DNA from: Hymenobacter sp. DG01
GTDB lineage: Bacteria; Bacteroidota; Bacteroidia; Cytophagales; Hymenobacteraceae
Assembly: GCF_006352025.1 (NCBI RefSeq)
Contig: NZ_CP040936.1
Span: 3,908,001-3,972,000, forward strand
Direction of reading: 5' to 3'
DNA: 64,000 bases
Part shown: one piece after another, positions 52,165 through 59,619 of the stretch
Numbering within the stretch: the first letter of the stretch is position 1
Layout of the letters: every line of letters begins with the position of its first letter
Position numbers and translations under genes: made by a program
The notes under the pieces: generated by a model
What the model was told of the DNA's origin: nothing
The model's input: only the letters and a program-made list of their open reading frames with translations
Databases searched by the model: none

Positions 52165-53205
52165 CTACTGGGCGCTTTCAAACTGCCGCAGGAAGCGGGC
52201 GTCGTTTTCCGTGAACAAGCGCAAATCTTTGATCTGGTATTTGAGCATGGTAATACGCTCAATCCCCATGCCCCAGGCGTAGCCGGAGTAGCGCTCGGGG
52301 TCAATGCCGGACTGCTCCAGCACGGCGGGGTCCACCATGCCGCAGCCCCCGATTTCTACCCAGCCGGTTTGTTTGCAGATGTTGCAGCCCGTGCCCTTGC
52401 AGATCAGGCAGGTAATGTCAATTTCGGCCGAGGGCTCGGTGAAGGGGAAAAAGGAGGGACGGAACCGCACCTGCATATCCTGCCCGAAAAGCTCCTGCAC
52501 GAAGTAGTAGACTGTTTGCTTCAGGTCGGCGAAGCTCACGTTCTCATCCACGAACAGGGCCTCCACCTGATGAAACATCATGTGGGCGCGGGCCGAAATA
52601 GCCTCGTTGCGGTACACGCGGCCCGGCATGATGCTGCGGATGGGCGGCTTTTGGGTTTGCATCACGCGCACCTGCACCGGGCTAGTATGCGTGCGCAGTA
52701 CCCACTCCTGCTCCCCGGGCGTGCGGCGCACAAAGAACGTGTCCTGCATGTCGCGAGCCGGGTGGTTCTCGGGGAAGTTCAGGGCCGTGAAGTTGTGCCA
52801 GTCGTCCTCGATTTCCGGGCCTTCCTCTACATTGAAGCCAATACGGGCCAGAATCCGCACGATTTCCTCGCGCACCAAACTCAGGGGATGGCGCGTGCCC
52901 AAGGCATTCGGGATGGTAGGCAGGGTGTAGTCGAAGGTGGGGTCGGCGGGGGCGTTGGCCGCGGCAGCTTCCAGTTCCTGCTGGCGCTGCTCGAAGCGGG
53001 CCAGAGCGGCTTGCTTCAGCTGGTTCAGCTCCTGCCCAACGGCCCGGCGGTCTTCCTGCGGAACGGTTTTCAACTGGTCGAAGAGGTCGGCCAGCTGGCC
53101 CTTACGGCCGGTATAGGCAATCCGGAACTGGTCGAGTTGTTCCGCGGTGGTAAGGTCGTAGGCGTCGATTTCGGCGCGCAGCCGCGCGATGTTATCCTGC
53201 ATCAT
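52165..53205 (-). CDS. pheS: Phenylalanyl-tRNA synthetase alpha subunit
   Basis: 346 aa. Class II aminoacyl-tRNA synthetase alpha chain. N-terminal coiled coil (about 1-90), then LGTRHPLSLVREEIVRI, FNVEEGPEIEDDWHNFTALN, TSPVQVRVMQTQKPPI (motif 2 region) and MVDPAVLEQSGIDPERYSGYAWGMGIERITML (motif 3). pheT is not adjacent. A cysteine cluster CLICKGTGCNICKQTGWVEI (about 266-285) is a putative zinc site that appears in some PheS proteins. Confidence 0.96.
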   Translation of the reverse strand: MMQDNIARLRAEIDAYDLTTAEQLDQFRIAYTGRKGQLADLFDQLKTVPQEDRRAVGQELNQLKQAALARFEQRQQELEAAAANAPADPTFDYTLPTIPNALGTRHPLSLVREEIVRILARIGFNVEEGPEIEDDWHNFTALNFPENHPARDMQDTFFVRRTPGEQEWVLRTHTSPVQVRVMQTQKPPIRSIMPGRVYRNEAISARAHMMFHQVEALFVDENVSFADLKQTVYYFVQELFGQDMQVRFRPSFFPFTEPSAEIDITCLICKGTGCNICKQTGWVEIGGCGMVDPAVLEQSGIDPERYSGYAWGMGIERITMLKYQIKDLRLFTENDARFLRQFESAQ

Positions 53206-53480
53206 AAGGCAAAGGTAACTTGATTGGGGCTAGATGCTTAGGGATTGAAGTGGGGTGCGTACAAGTATATGAATGTCAATAATATAAGATTTGAAAAATG
53301 CGAAATTTTACCAGTGGTCATCGTTGTGGGCAGCCTACGGTCAAAACTGGTACGGTTGCTGTAAATACCGATAGCACAAGCGGCAACTAAGGCTGAACGT
53401 GGGGCGCCACCCGTTAGCCAGCTGGCTGCAGGTCCGGCCAGAGCCGGGTATGGTATTCACCTCTTTGATCTGCCTTTCCG

Positions 53481-54008
53481 ATGAAACGCTTACTTCTCTC
53501 CGCTGCCGTAGCAGTGGCCCTCTTCGGTGCGTCCGAAGCTCAGGCTCAAACCAAAGCCAAACCCGGTAAAACGGCCATCACCAGCGTAGCTCCCGCCGCG
53601 GAACCCGAGTGGCCGGCCCTGGAAACCTGGAACGAGCCCGCTACCCCCGCGCCTACCAGCAACGGCTGGGAAACCGCCGCCGCTCCGGATGATGACCCCA
53701 TGATGCGCTCCTCGGGGGTAATGGTGGCGCCCGGCATGAGCTCCTCGCCCTACCGTGGTACCAGTACCGATTACAATGGCCGGCCGGTAGCCAAGGCCAA
53801 ATCGAAGCGGCCCCGCTCCGTGGACGTAGCCCAGAACGACGACCCCATGATGCGTTCTTCGGGCGTGATGCTGGCCCCGGGCATGAACACTGCTCCCTAC
53901 CGGGGCACCAGCACCGACTATAATGGCCGCCCTCTGCGTAAGCCGGCCGCCACTACGGCATCGGCGCAGGCCGATGTAGCCGATGAGCCAATGGCTGCGG
54001 GCTGGTAG
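53481..54008 (+). CDS. Secreted TDYxGRPL-motif protein with two motif repeats
   Basis: 175 aa, signal peptide MKRLLLSAAVAVALFGASEA. Two copies of a 33-residue unit DPMMRSSGVM(V/L)APGM then PYRGTSTDYNGRP (about 72-104 and 120-152). Between and around them are Ala/Pro/Lys stretches, ending MAAGW. First of a set of three neighbouring genes sharing an (L/V)APG-x-TDYxGRP block. Likely extracytoplasmic and disordered apart from the motif; function unknown. The 275 bases before it hold AT-rich sequence and no gene. Confidence 0.7.
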   Translation: MKRLLLSAAVAVALFGASEAQAQTKAKPGKTAITSVAPAAEPEWPALETWNEPATPAPTSNGWETAAAPDDDPMMRSSGVMVAPGMSSSPYRGTSTDYNGRPVAKAKSKRPRSVDVAQNDDPMMRSSGVMLAPGMNTAPYRGTSTDYNGRPLRKPAATTASAQADVADEPMAAGW

Positions 54009-54043
54009 GACTGCAAACATTATTTGAGCAGTGCCGGAGTGCA

Positions 54044-54078
54044 AACAGCCCGGGCGGTATAGCCGTTGCCGGGCTGTT
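54044..54078 (+). terminator. Terminator between the first two TDYxGRPL genes
   Basis: 10-bp stem AACAGCCCGG (54044-54053) with 54069-54078, extended by an inner pair; no U-run. Confidence 0.5.
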
Positions 54079-54131
54079 GCCGTATGCAGGAGGGCGCATG
54101 GTAAACCGCTGAACCCCTTACTACTCCTGTA

Positions 54132-54476
54132 ATGAAAGCACGACTCCTACCCCTGATGCTGCTGGGAATGGCCTGCCTGCTAACCGAGGTGCCGGCCCTG
54201 GGCCAGACCAAGCCCGCTACCCGTACCAAGGCTGCCTACCATCGGACCTCCAACCCGCGCGCCCGGGCCCGCGCCGGGGCCTACGCCCGCTACGACCGCA
54301 GCGGCCGGCGCGACGAGGAAAACCTGAAGCTGGCGCCCGGCTTGCGGCTGAACATGCCCAGCCCGCCCACCACCGACTACATGGGGCGTCCTCTCAAGAA
54401 AAAACCCGCTAAAAAACCCACCGGGCCTTCCACTATTTCATCGGGTGAGCCTAAGCGGGCCGTTAGCCGGCCCTGA
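54132..54476 (+). CDS. Secreted TDYxGRPL-motif protein, second member
   Basis: 114 aa, signal peptide (LLPLMLLGMACLLTEVPALGQ). Very basic Arg/Ala-rich middle (RTSNPRARARAGAYARYDRSG). The family block reads LAPGLRLNMPSPPTTDYMGRPLKKKP (about 73-98). Ends in a Lys/Pro tail. Single motif copy. Function unknown; strong relation to 53481 and 54670 products in this block only. Confidence 0.65.
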   Translation: MKARLLPLMLLGMACLLTEVPALGQTKPATRTKAAYHRTSNPRARARAGAYARYDRSGRRDEENLKLAPGLRLNMPSPPTTDYMGRPLKKKPAKKPTGPSTISSGEPKRAVSRP

Positions 54477-54611
54477 GGGTAGGGCAGCCCGGAATCAGTT
54501 TCACAGTTATTAGAAAGACTATGTGACGAGGACGGCGCAAAATCCAGTAATTCCGGTCCGGGAAGGAACTTCCTGAAAAACGTCACGTTAGGGCAAAAAG
54601 TGAGGCGGGGG

Positions 54612-54642
54612 TTTCGGGCCCGCGCGGGGTGCCGTACCTTTG
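54612..54642 (+). promoter_or_regulatory. Promoter of the third TDYxGRPL gene
   Basis: -33-like TTTC (54612-54615), 19-base spacer, -7 TACCTTTG (54635-54642), 28 bases before the ATG at 54670. Confidence 0.7.
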
Positions 54643-54669
54643 CGGTAAGAATCTGCTTTTATCTTTCTT

Positions 54670-55323
54670 ATGACTCGTCAATTCTTCCCACTGTTGCTGC
54701 TTGGCGGCGTACTGCTGGCCGCACCAGCCGTAGCCCAGAAAAAGTCGTCCGACGGCTGGGATACCTCTTCCGATGGCTGGGGAGCTCCCGCGAAAAAGGC
54801 GGCTCCGGCCAAGAAATCAACACCGACTAAGGCTGCGGTAGCAGCTCCGGCTGCTGCGCCCGCGGCTACCCCGGCCCCTACCGCTACGGCTGCTCCGGCT
54901 TCGGGTAGCGGCGACTGGGGCGGGGCTTCGGGCGGGGCTGCTGCCATGGGCCCGGCTTCTGAGCCTCAGCCGATTGGAGCTAGCCTGGCTCCTGGCTTTT
55001 CCGCGGCTCCCTCGCGGCGCGTAACCACCGACTACCGGGGCCGCCCCCTGAAGCCGTATGTGCGTCGCACCGTACGTGCTTCTGACCCCGCGCCGATGGC
55101 CCCGGCTCCGGCCCCTATTATTCCGGCTCCTGAGCCCGAGCCCGCTCCCGTAGCGGCCACTCCGGCCCCAGCGGCGCCCAAAGCCAGCGCCGCTGGCGCG
55201 GCAGCAGGCACCAAAAGCGGCGGCGCTGCTGCCACTACCAAAAAAGCAGCCGCCCCAGTGAAAAAAGCTGCTCCCAAGAAAAAAGCTGATGATGGCTGGG
55301 GCAGCGGCGGCAGCGGCTGGTAA
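54670..55323 (+). CDS. Secreted TDYxGRPL-motif protein, third member, Pro/Ala-rich
   Basis: 217 aa, signal peptide (QFFPLLLLGGVLLAAPAVAQ). Gly-Trp repeats near the start (SSDGWDTSSDGWG) and at the end (DDGWGSGGSGW), Lys/Ala and Pro/Ala low-complexity spacers. The family block is LAPGFSAAPSRRVTTDYRGRPLKPYV (about 105-130). The Trp ending recalls that of the 53481 protein (MAAGW). Function unknown; surface or envelope protein inferred from signal. Confidence 0.68.
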   Translation: MTRQFFPLLLLGGVLLAAPAVAQKKSSDGWDTSSDGWGAPAKKAAPAKKSTPTKAAVAAPAAAPAATPAPTATAAPASGSGDWGGASGGAAAMGPASEPQPIGASLAPGFSAAPSRRVTTDYRGRPLKPYVRRTVRASDPAPMAPAPAPIIPAPEPEPAPVAATPAPAAPKASAAGAAAGTKSGGAAATTKKAAAPVKKAAPKKKADDGWGSGGSGW

Positions 55324-55352
55324 GCCCACCGTCCCTCCCATCCGATTCGGTT

Positions 55353-55400
55353 TAAAACAGCACAGCCCGCCTGAAGTATCAGGCGGGCTGTGCTGTTTTA
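55353..55400. terminator. Bidirectional terminator
   Basis: Perfect 22-bp stem (55353-55374 with 55379-55400) with a 4-base loop, AT-rich ends. It separates the third TDYxGRPL gene from the convergent peptidase gene. Confidence 0.9.
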
Positions 55401-55414
55401 GGTTAGAAAGGCAG

Positions 55415-56701
55415 CTACTGAGCCACTGCTGCCAGTACTGGTTCTGAGGCGGGTGCGGCAGCCGCTTCCTGGGCGCGGTAGTACAGGGTGCTGCAGTTAT
55501 CGGGGCGCAGCACTTCGCGGGCGGCGGCCTGCACCTGGGCCGGGGTAATGGCCTGCACCCGGGCGCTTTCCTGATTCACGAGGTCAGCGTTGCCGAGCAG
55601 CTTGCTGAAGGCCAGATTCATGGCCCGGTTCAGCAGCTCAATCTCGCTGAAAACGATGCTGGCCTCGGCCTGGTTTTTAACTTTTTCCAGCTCGTCGGCT
55701 TCCAGCTCCGAGGTCAGGAACTCAGCCACCACGGCTTCCACAGCCGCGTCGGCTTCTTCCAGGGTAACCCCAACGTTCAGCTTACCGCTGACCACCAGCA
55801 GGCCCGGCTCGAAGGAGCCCATTACGGAGGCCGAAACGGAGTTGAACAGGGGCGTCTCCTTCACCAGTCGTTGGTACAGCCGCGACGATTTACCCCGTCC
55901 CAGCACGTCGCCCAGCAGGTCGGCGGCGTAGTAGCCCTCGTCGGCGCGGCCGGGCATGTGGTACACTTTATACAGGGCCGAGAGGGGCACATCGGCGGTT
56001 ACTTCCAGGAAACGGGCTTCGGTTTGGCGCGGCTCCTGGGGTAGGCGCCGCTCGTAGCGGGTGCCGCCCGGAATGGGCCCGAACCACTTCTCGGCCAGGC
56101 GCCGGGCCTCAGCCACGGTCACGTCGCCGGCTACTACCAGAATGGCGTTGGCGGGCGAGTAGTGCTTGGCGAAAAAGTCGCGCACCTGCTGCATGGTGGC
56201 GTTTTCGATGTGGCTGACTTCCTTGCCGATAGTAGCCCACTGGTAGGGGTGGTGCTGGTAGGCCAGGGGCCGCAGCTTCAGCCACACGTCGCCGTAGGGC
56301 TGGTTGAGGTAGTTCTGCTTGAATTCCTCTACTACCACCTTGCGCTGCACCTCCAGGCCCTGCTCCGAGAAAGCCAGGTTCAGCATGCGGTCTGACTCCA
56401 GCCAGAAGCCGGTTTCGAGGTTGGCGGCGGGTAGGGTGAGGTAGTAGTTGGTGATGTCGGGGGAGGTGAAGGCGTTGTTCTCGCCGCCCACCAGCTGCAG
56501 GGGCTCGTCGTAGCTGGGGATGTTCACGGAGCCCGAAAACATCAGGTGCTCAAACAGGTGGGCAAAACCGGTGTGGGCGGGGTCTTCGTCGCGGGAGCCT
56601 ACGTTGTAGAGCACGTTGAGCACCGCCATGGGCGTGCTGTGGTCTTCGTGCACGATGCAGCGCAGGCCGTTATCGAGGGTAAATTCTTCGAAATGAATCA
56701 T
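55415..56701 (-). CDS. M16 family zinc peptidase (insulinase/PqqL-like)
   Basis: 428 aa from ATG 56701; the frame to 56728 adds 9 residues. The inverted zinc motif HLFEH is at 48-52, with the downstream Glu pair in VVVEEFKQN (about 125-126) as third ligand. Two half-domains: N-terminal catalytic (to about 215) and the C-terminal M16_C inactive domain. No clear signal peptide, so cytoplasmic unless exported otherwise. It degrades peptides or processes precursors; substrate unknown. Convergent with the TDYxGRPL genes. Confidence 0.92.
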   Translation of the reverse strand: MIHFEEFTLDNGLRCIVHEDHSTPMAVLNVLYNVGSRDEDPAHTGFAHLFEHLMFSGSVNIPSYDEPLQLVGGENNAFTSPDITNYYLTLPAANLETGFWLESDRMLNLAFSEQGLEVQRKVVVEEFKQNYLNQPYGDVWLKLRPLAYQHHPYQWATIGKEVSHIENATMQQVRDFFAKHYSPANAILVVAGDVTVAEARRLAEKWFGPIPGGTRYERRLPQEPRQTEARFLEVTADVPLSALYKVYHMPGRADEGYYAADLLGDVLGRGKSSRLYQRLVKETPLFNSVSASVMGSFEPGLLVVSGKLNVGVTLEEADAAVEAVVAEFLTSELEADELEKVKNQAEASIVFSEIELLNRAMNLAFSKLLGNADLVNQESARVQAITPAQVQAAAREVLRPDNCSTLYYRAQEAAAAPASEPVLAAVAQ

Positions 56702-56824
56702 AGGAAAAGGCAGGGAAGTAGGCCCCAACGGGGCAGTAAGATAAACAACCAGCCGCCCAAAACAGAAGTTTCGGGCGGCTGGCTGGGAAAGACCGGCGAC
56801 GTACCGGGGTAGCCCCTTGGGCGC

Positions 56825-59482
56825 CTACAGGGTAGCCCGCAGGCCCACTAACAAGGTACGGGCCGTGGGGTAGGCCCCGGCATCGAGGCCGGCCTGCTGG
56901 TTGTCGGAGCCGGCGGAGCTGACGTTGGGGTCGTAGCCACGATATTTGCTAATTACCAGTAGGTTGTGTGCGCCCAGCCAGACCCGCACGCTGCGTGTTT
57001 CCCGCTCCCATACCTTATAGCTGAGCGTCAGGGCCGACAGCCGCGCGTGGTTGCCCGACTGCAGCGTGTAGTTGCTGAAAGCCGACACCTCGGAGCCGGC
57101 CGCGGGCACCTCGGCCGCTGGGTTGGCGGGCGTCCAGCGGGCGCGTATCCGCCCGGAGGCGTTGTTGTAGCCATTGGGGTCGTCGAGGTAAAGCAGGGCG
57201 GTATTCTGCACCTGGTAGCCCAGCATGGCATCGGCCTGCAGCTGGGCCTCCAGGCGGCCGAGCGTAAGCCGCTGGCTAAAGCTGAGCAGCTGCCGGGGCA
57301 GGCCACTGCCCAGCGGCTGGCGGTCCTGAAAATCGAGCTGGCCGTTGCCGTTGACATCCTCGTAGCGGAAGCTGCCATTGGCATCCAGGCCCTGGGTGCG
57401 GTAGCCGTAGAAGGTGCTCAGGGGCTGGCCGTCGAGGGTGCGCTGGTGGGTGAAAAAGTAAGCGGAAGTGCCTTGCTCGTAGCGGTTGCGGTTGGTAGCC
57501 GTCACCAGCCGGCTCACGCCCTGCAGCTTACCCGCTGTCCATATTCCTTGTAGCGTCAGCTCCAGACCCGAGTTGCGCAGGTAGTCATTGGGAGCAGGAT
57601 CGTTCCAGCTCAGAAGGCCGGGTGCCCGACCCGTGCTGGCGGTGCGGCGCTTGTAGGCCTGGGCCGTTACGGTCAGGTGGTTGTTTAGGAGCCCGGCTTC
57701 AATCCCCACATCAATCTGCTGACTTTGCTCGGGTAGGAAAAGCGGGATTTGCTGGCTGCCGTTGCCCTGGCCGGGCACGAAAATCTGCAGGGAGTTGCGG
57801 CCCTGGTTGCCGGCGCCGGAGCTGCGCCCCCAGCCGGCCCATACATCCAGCCGGGCGGGCGCCGTGGCCCAGAACTTCTCCTTGGCCACGTGCCAGCGCA
57901 CCTGCGCGCCCGGCAGCCAGTCCCAGCGGTCCTGGGAGGCAAACGTGCTGGAGCCGTCGCGGCGCAGGGTGCCCTGCACCTGGTAGCGCTCATCAAAAGT
58001 GTAGCTGCCCGTAAGCTGGTAGAAGCTCAGGGTAGCCTTCGACATGCTGGTGCTACTCCCGCGGTTGCCACCCGCCGTAGAGCCAGGGATGTAGCTGAAC
58101 TGCTCGGCTGTAAACTCGCGGTACTGCTGCATGCTTTCCAGGCTGGCCGCTACGGCGTGCCGCTCACCGCCAATGGTGCGGGCGTAGCGCAGGGCCGGGT
58201 TGGCTATCCATTGGCGGTACGTGAACGTGAGGGAGCCATTTTCGCCGGCCGGAAAGTTGCTGAAAGCCGGCTGGTAGGAGCGGCTGCGCAGGGTAGCCCG
58301 CTCCAGATTGGCGCGCACATCCAGCGTAAGGCCCGTCACCAGCTCGTAGCGCGCCCCTGCCTGGGCCAGAAGCCGCTGCTGCTCGGGCGACTGGAAGCTT
58401 TGCCGGGCCTGGTCCACGGGGTTCACGTAGTAGCCGGGGTTGGGGTTGTCGGCCAGCGCCTGGGTAGGCGGGGCGAGCAGGGCGCTTTGCAGCGCGTAAT
58501 AGTTTGGAATGCGCTGGGAGGTCTGGCTGAAGCTGCCGGTGGCATCTAGGCGCAGGCGCCGGCCAATTTGCTGGTTGAGGGCGGCGCGGGCCGCGTAGCG
58601 GCGCAGGCGCGAGTTGAGCATTACCCCCTCCTGGCCCAGATAGTCGGCGCCGGCGTAGTAGCGCGTGGCCGCCGTGCCGCCCGAAAGGCCCAGGTGGTGC
58701 TCCTGCACGGCAGCCGTGCGCAGCAGCTCGTTTTGCCAGTCGGTGCCGGCCCCGAGGGCGGCCAGCTGGGCAGGGCTGTACTCAAGGGGCCGCCCAATCC
58801 GTTGGGACACTTCATTGCGCAGGGTGGCGTACTCTCGGGCGTCGAGCAAATCGTAGTGGGTGCGGGCACGCTGTACGCCCCCGTAACCGGAGTAGCTCAG
58901 GCGCGGCTTGCCCACCTTGCCCCGGCGGGTGGTAATCCGGATAACGCCATTGAGACCCTGGGAGCCGTAGAGGGCTGTTTCGTACGCACCTTTCAGAATT
59001 TCTACCTGCTCAATATCCTCCTGAGGGATGCTCAGTAGCGGATTGTTATCCAGTTCCTGTACCTCGGCCGGCACCACACCTCCCGGCGAGTTTCTCGTGC
59101 CCAGCCGAAAGGTGTTCTGAAACACGGGCATACCGTCCACCACGTACAGTGGCTGGGCATTTGATGACAAGCTTGCTGCCCCCCGAATATGCACCGCCAC
59201 CTGAGCCCCCGGCGCCCCGGAGTAGGGCGTAGCCTGCACCCCAGCTACTTGGCGGAGTTGCTCTTGGAGAGGGAGGTAGGATGTGAAGTCATATGATTTA
59301 ACAGAAACACCGAATCCAACAGACACAAGCCGCCCCGAGATAAGAGGATAATCTACTTGTGGTATGCTGTCCGCTTTCGGTATTATTATCCTCACCCGCC
59401 GCGGAGCCAGCGTATCGGGCTGTTGGGCCTGGGCTGTGATTGAAAGCGGAAGAAACAAGCCGAGAGGTAATAGTCGAACCAT
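56825..59482 (-). CDS. SusC/RagA-like TonB-dependent receptor
   Basis: 885 aa with a signal peptide (LLPLGLFLPLSITAQAQ). The plug has VAVHIRGAASLSSNAQPLYVVDGMP (about 111-135) and IEQVEILKGAYETALYGSQGLNGVIRIT, both typical of SusC. A 22-strand barrel follows and ends with Leu. The N-terminal carboxypeptidase-regulatory-like domain common in SusC is missing and no susD follows. Unknown ligand; energised by TonB-ExbBD. Single gene. Confidence 0.9.
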   Translation of the reverse strand: MVRLLPLGLFLPLSITAQAQQPDTLAPRRVRIIIPKADSIPQVDYPLISGRLVSVGFGVSVKSYDFTSYLPLQEQLRQVAGVQATPYSGAPGAQVAVHIRGAASLSSNAQPLYVVDGMPVFQNTFRLGTRNSPGGVVPAEVQELDNNPLLSIPQEDIEQVEILKGAYETALYGSQGLNGVIRITTRRGKVGKPRLSYSGYGGVQRARTHYDLLDAREYATLRNEVSQRIGRPLEYSPAQLAALGAGTDWQNELLRTAAVQEHHLGLSGGTAATRYYAGADYLGQEGVMLNSRLRRYAARAALNQQIGRRLRLDATGSFSQTSQRIPNYYALQSALLAPPTQALADNPNPGYYVNPVDQARQSFQSPEQQRLLAQAGARYELVTGLTLDVRANLERATLRSRSYQPAFSNFPAGENGSLTFTYRQWIANPALRYARTIGGERHAVAASLESMQQYREFTAEQFSYIPGSTAGGNRGSSTSMSKATLSFYQLTGSYTFDERYQVQGTLRRDGSSTFASQDRWDWLPGAQVRWHVAKEKFWATAPARLDVWAGWGRSSGAGNQGRNSLQIFVPGQGNGSQQIPLFLPEQSQQIDVGIEAGLLNNHLTVTAQAYKRRTASTGRAPGLLSWNDPAPNDYLRNSGLELTLQGIWTAGKLQGVSRLVTATNRNRYEQGTSAYFFTHQRTLDGQPLSTFYGYRTQGLDANGSFRYEDVNGNGQLDFQDRQPLGSGLPRQLLSFSQRLTLGRLEAQLQADAMLGYQVQNTALLYLDDPNGYNNASGRIRARWTPANPAAEVPAAGSEVSAFSNYTLQSGNHARLSALTLSYKVWERETRSVRVWLGAHNLLVISKYRGYDPNVSSAGSDNQQAGLDAGAYPTARTLLVGLRATL

Positions 59483-59581
59483 ATAGCAGGGGTAGGGAAG
59501 AAATCAGTCTCGAAGATAGATGCCCGGCGGCGGCCAATTCCATAAAGCTCAGCCAATAATTTCCCTTCCCCGCCAAACCCG

Positions 59582-59589
59582 TACTTTTG
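59582..59589 (+). promoter_or_regulatory. -7 box upstream of the E1 fusion gene
   Basis: TACTTTTG, 30 bases before the ATG at 59620; fits TAnnTTTG. Confidence 0.5.
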
Positions 59590-59619
59590 GCCCTACCCAT
59601 CATTTCCTGCTGACTCCCG

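Noticed and set aside
52369..53223. 284-codon plus-strand ORF opposite pheS
   Set aside because: Overlaps PheS fully and has no recognisable features.
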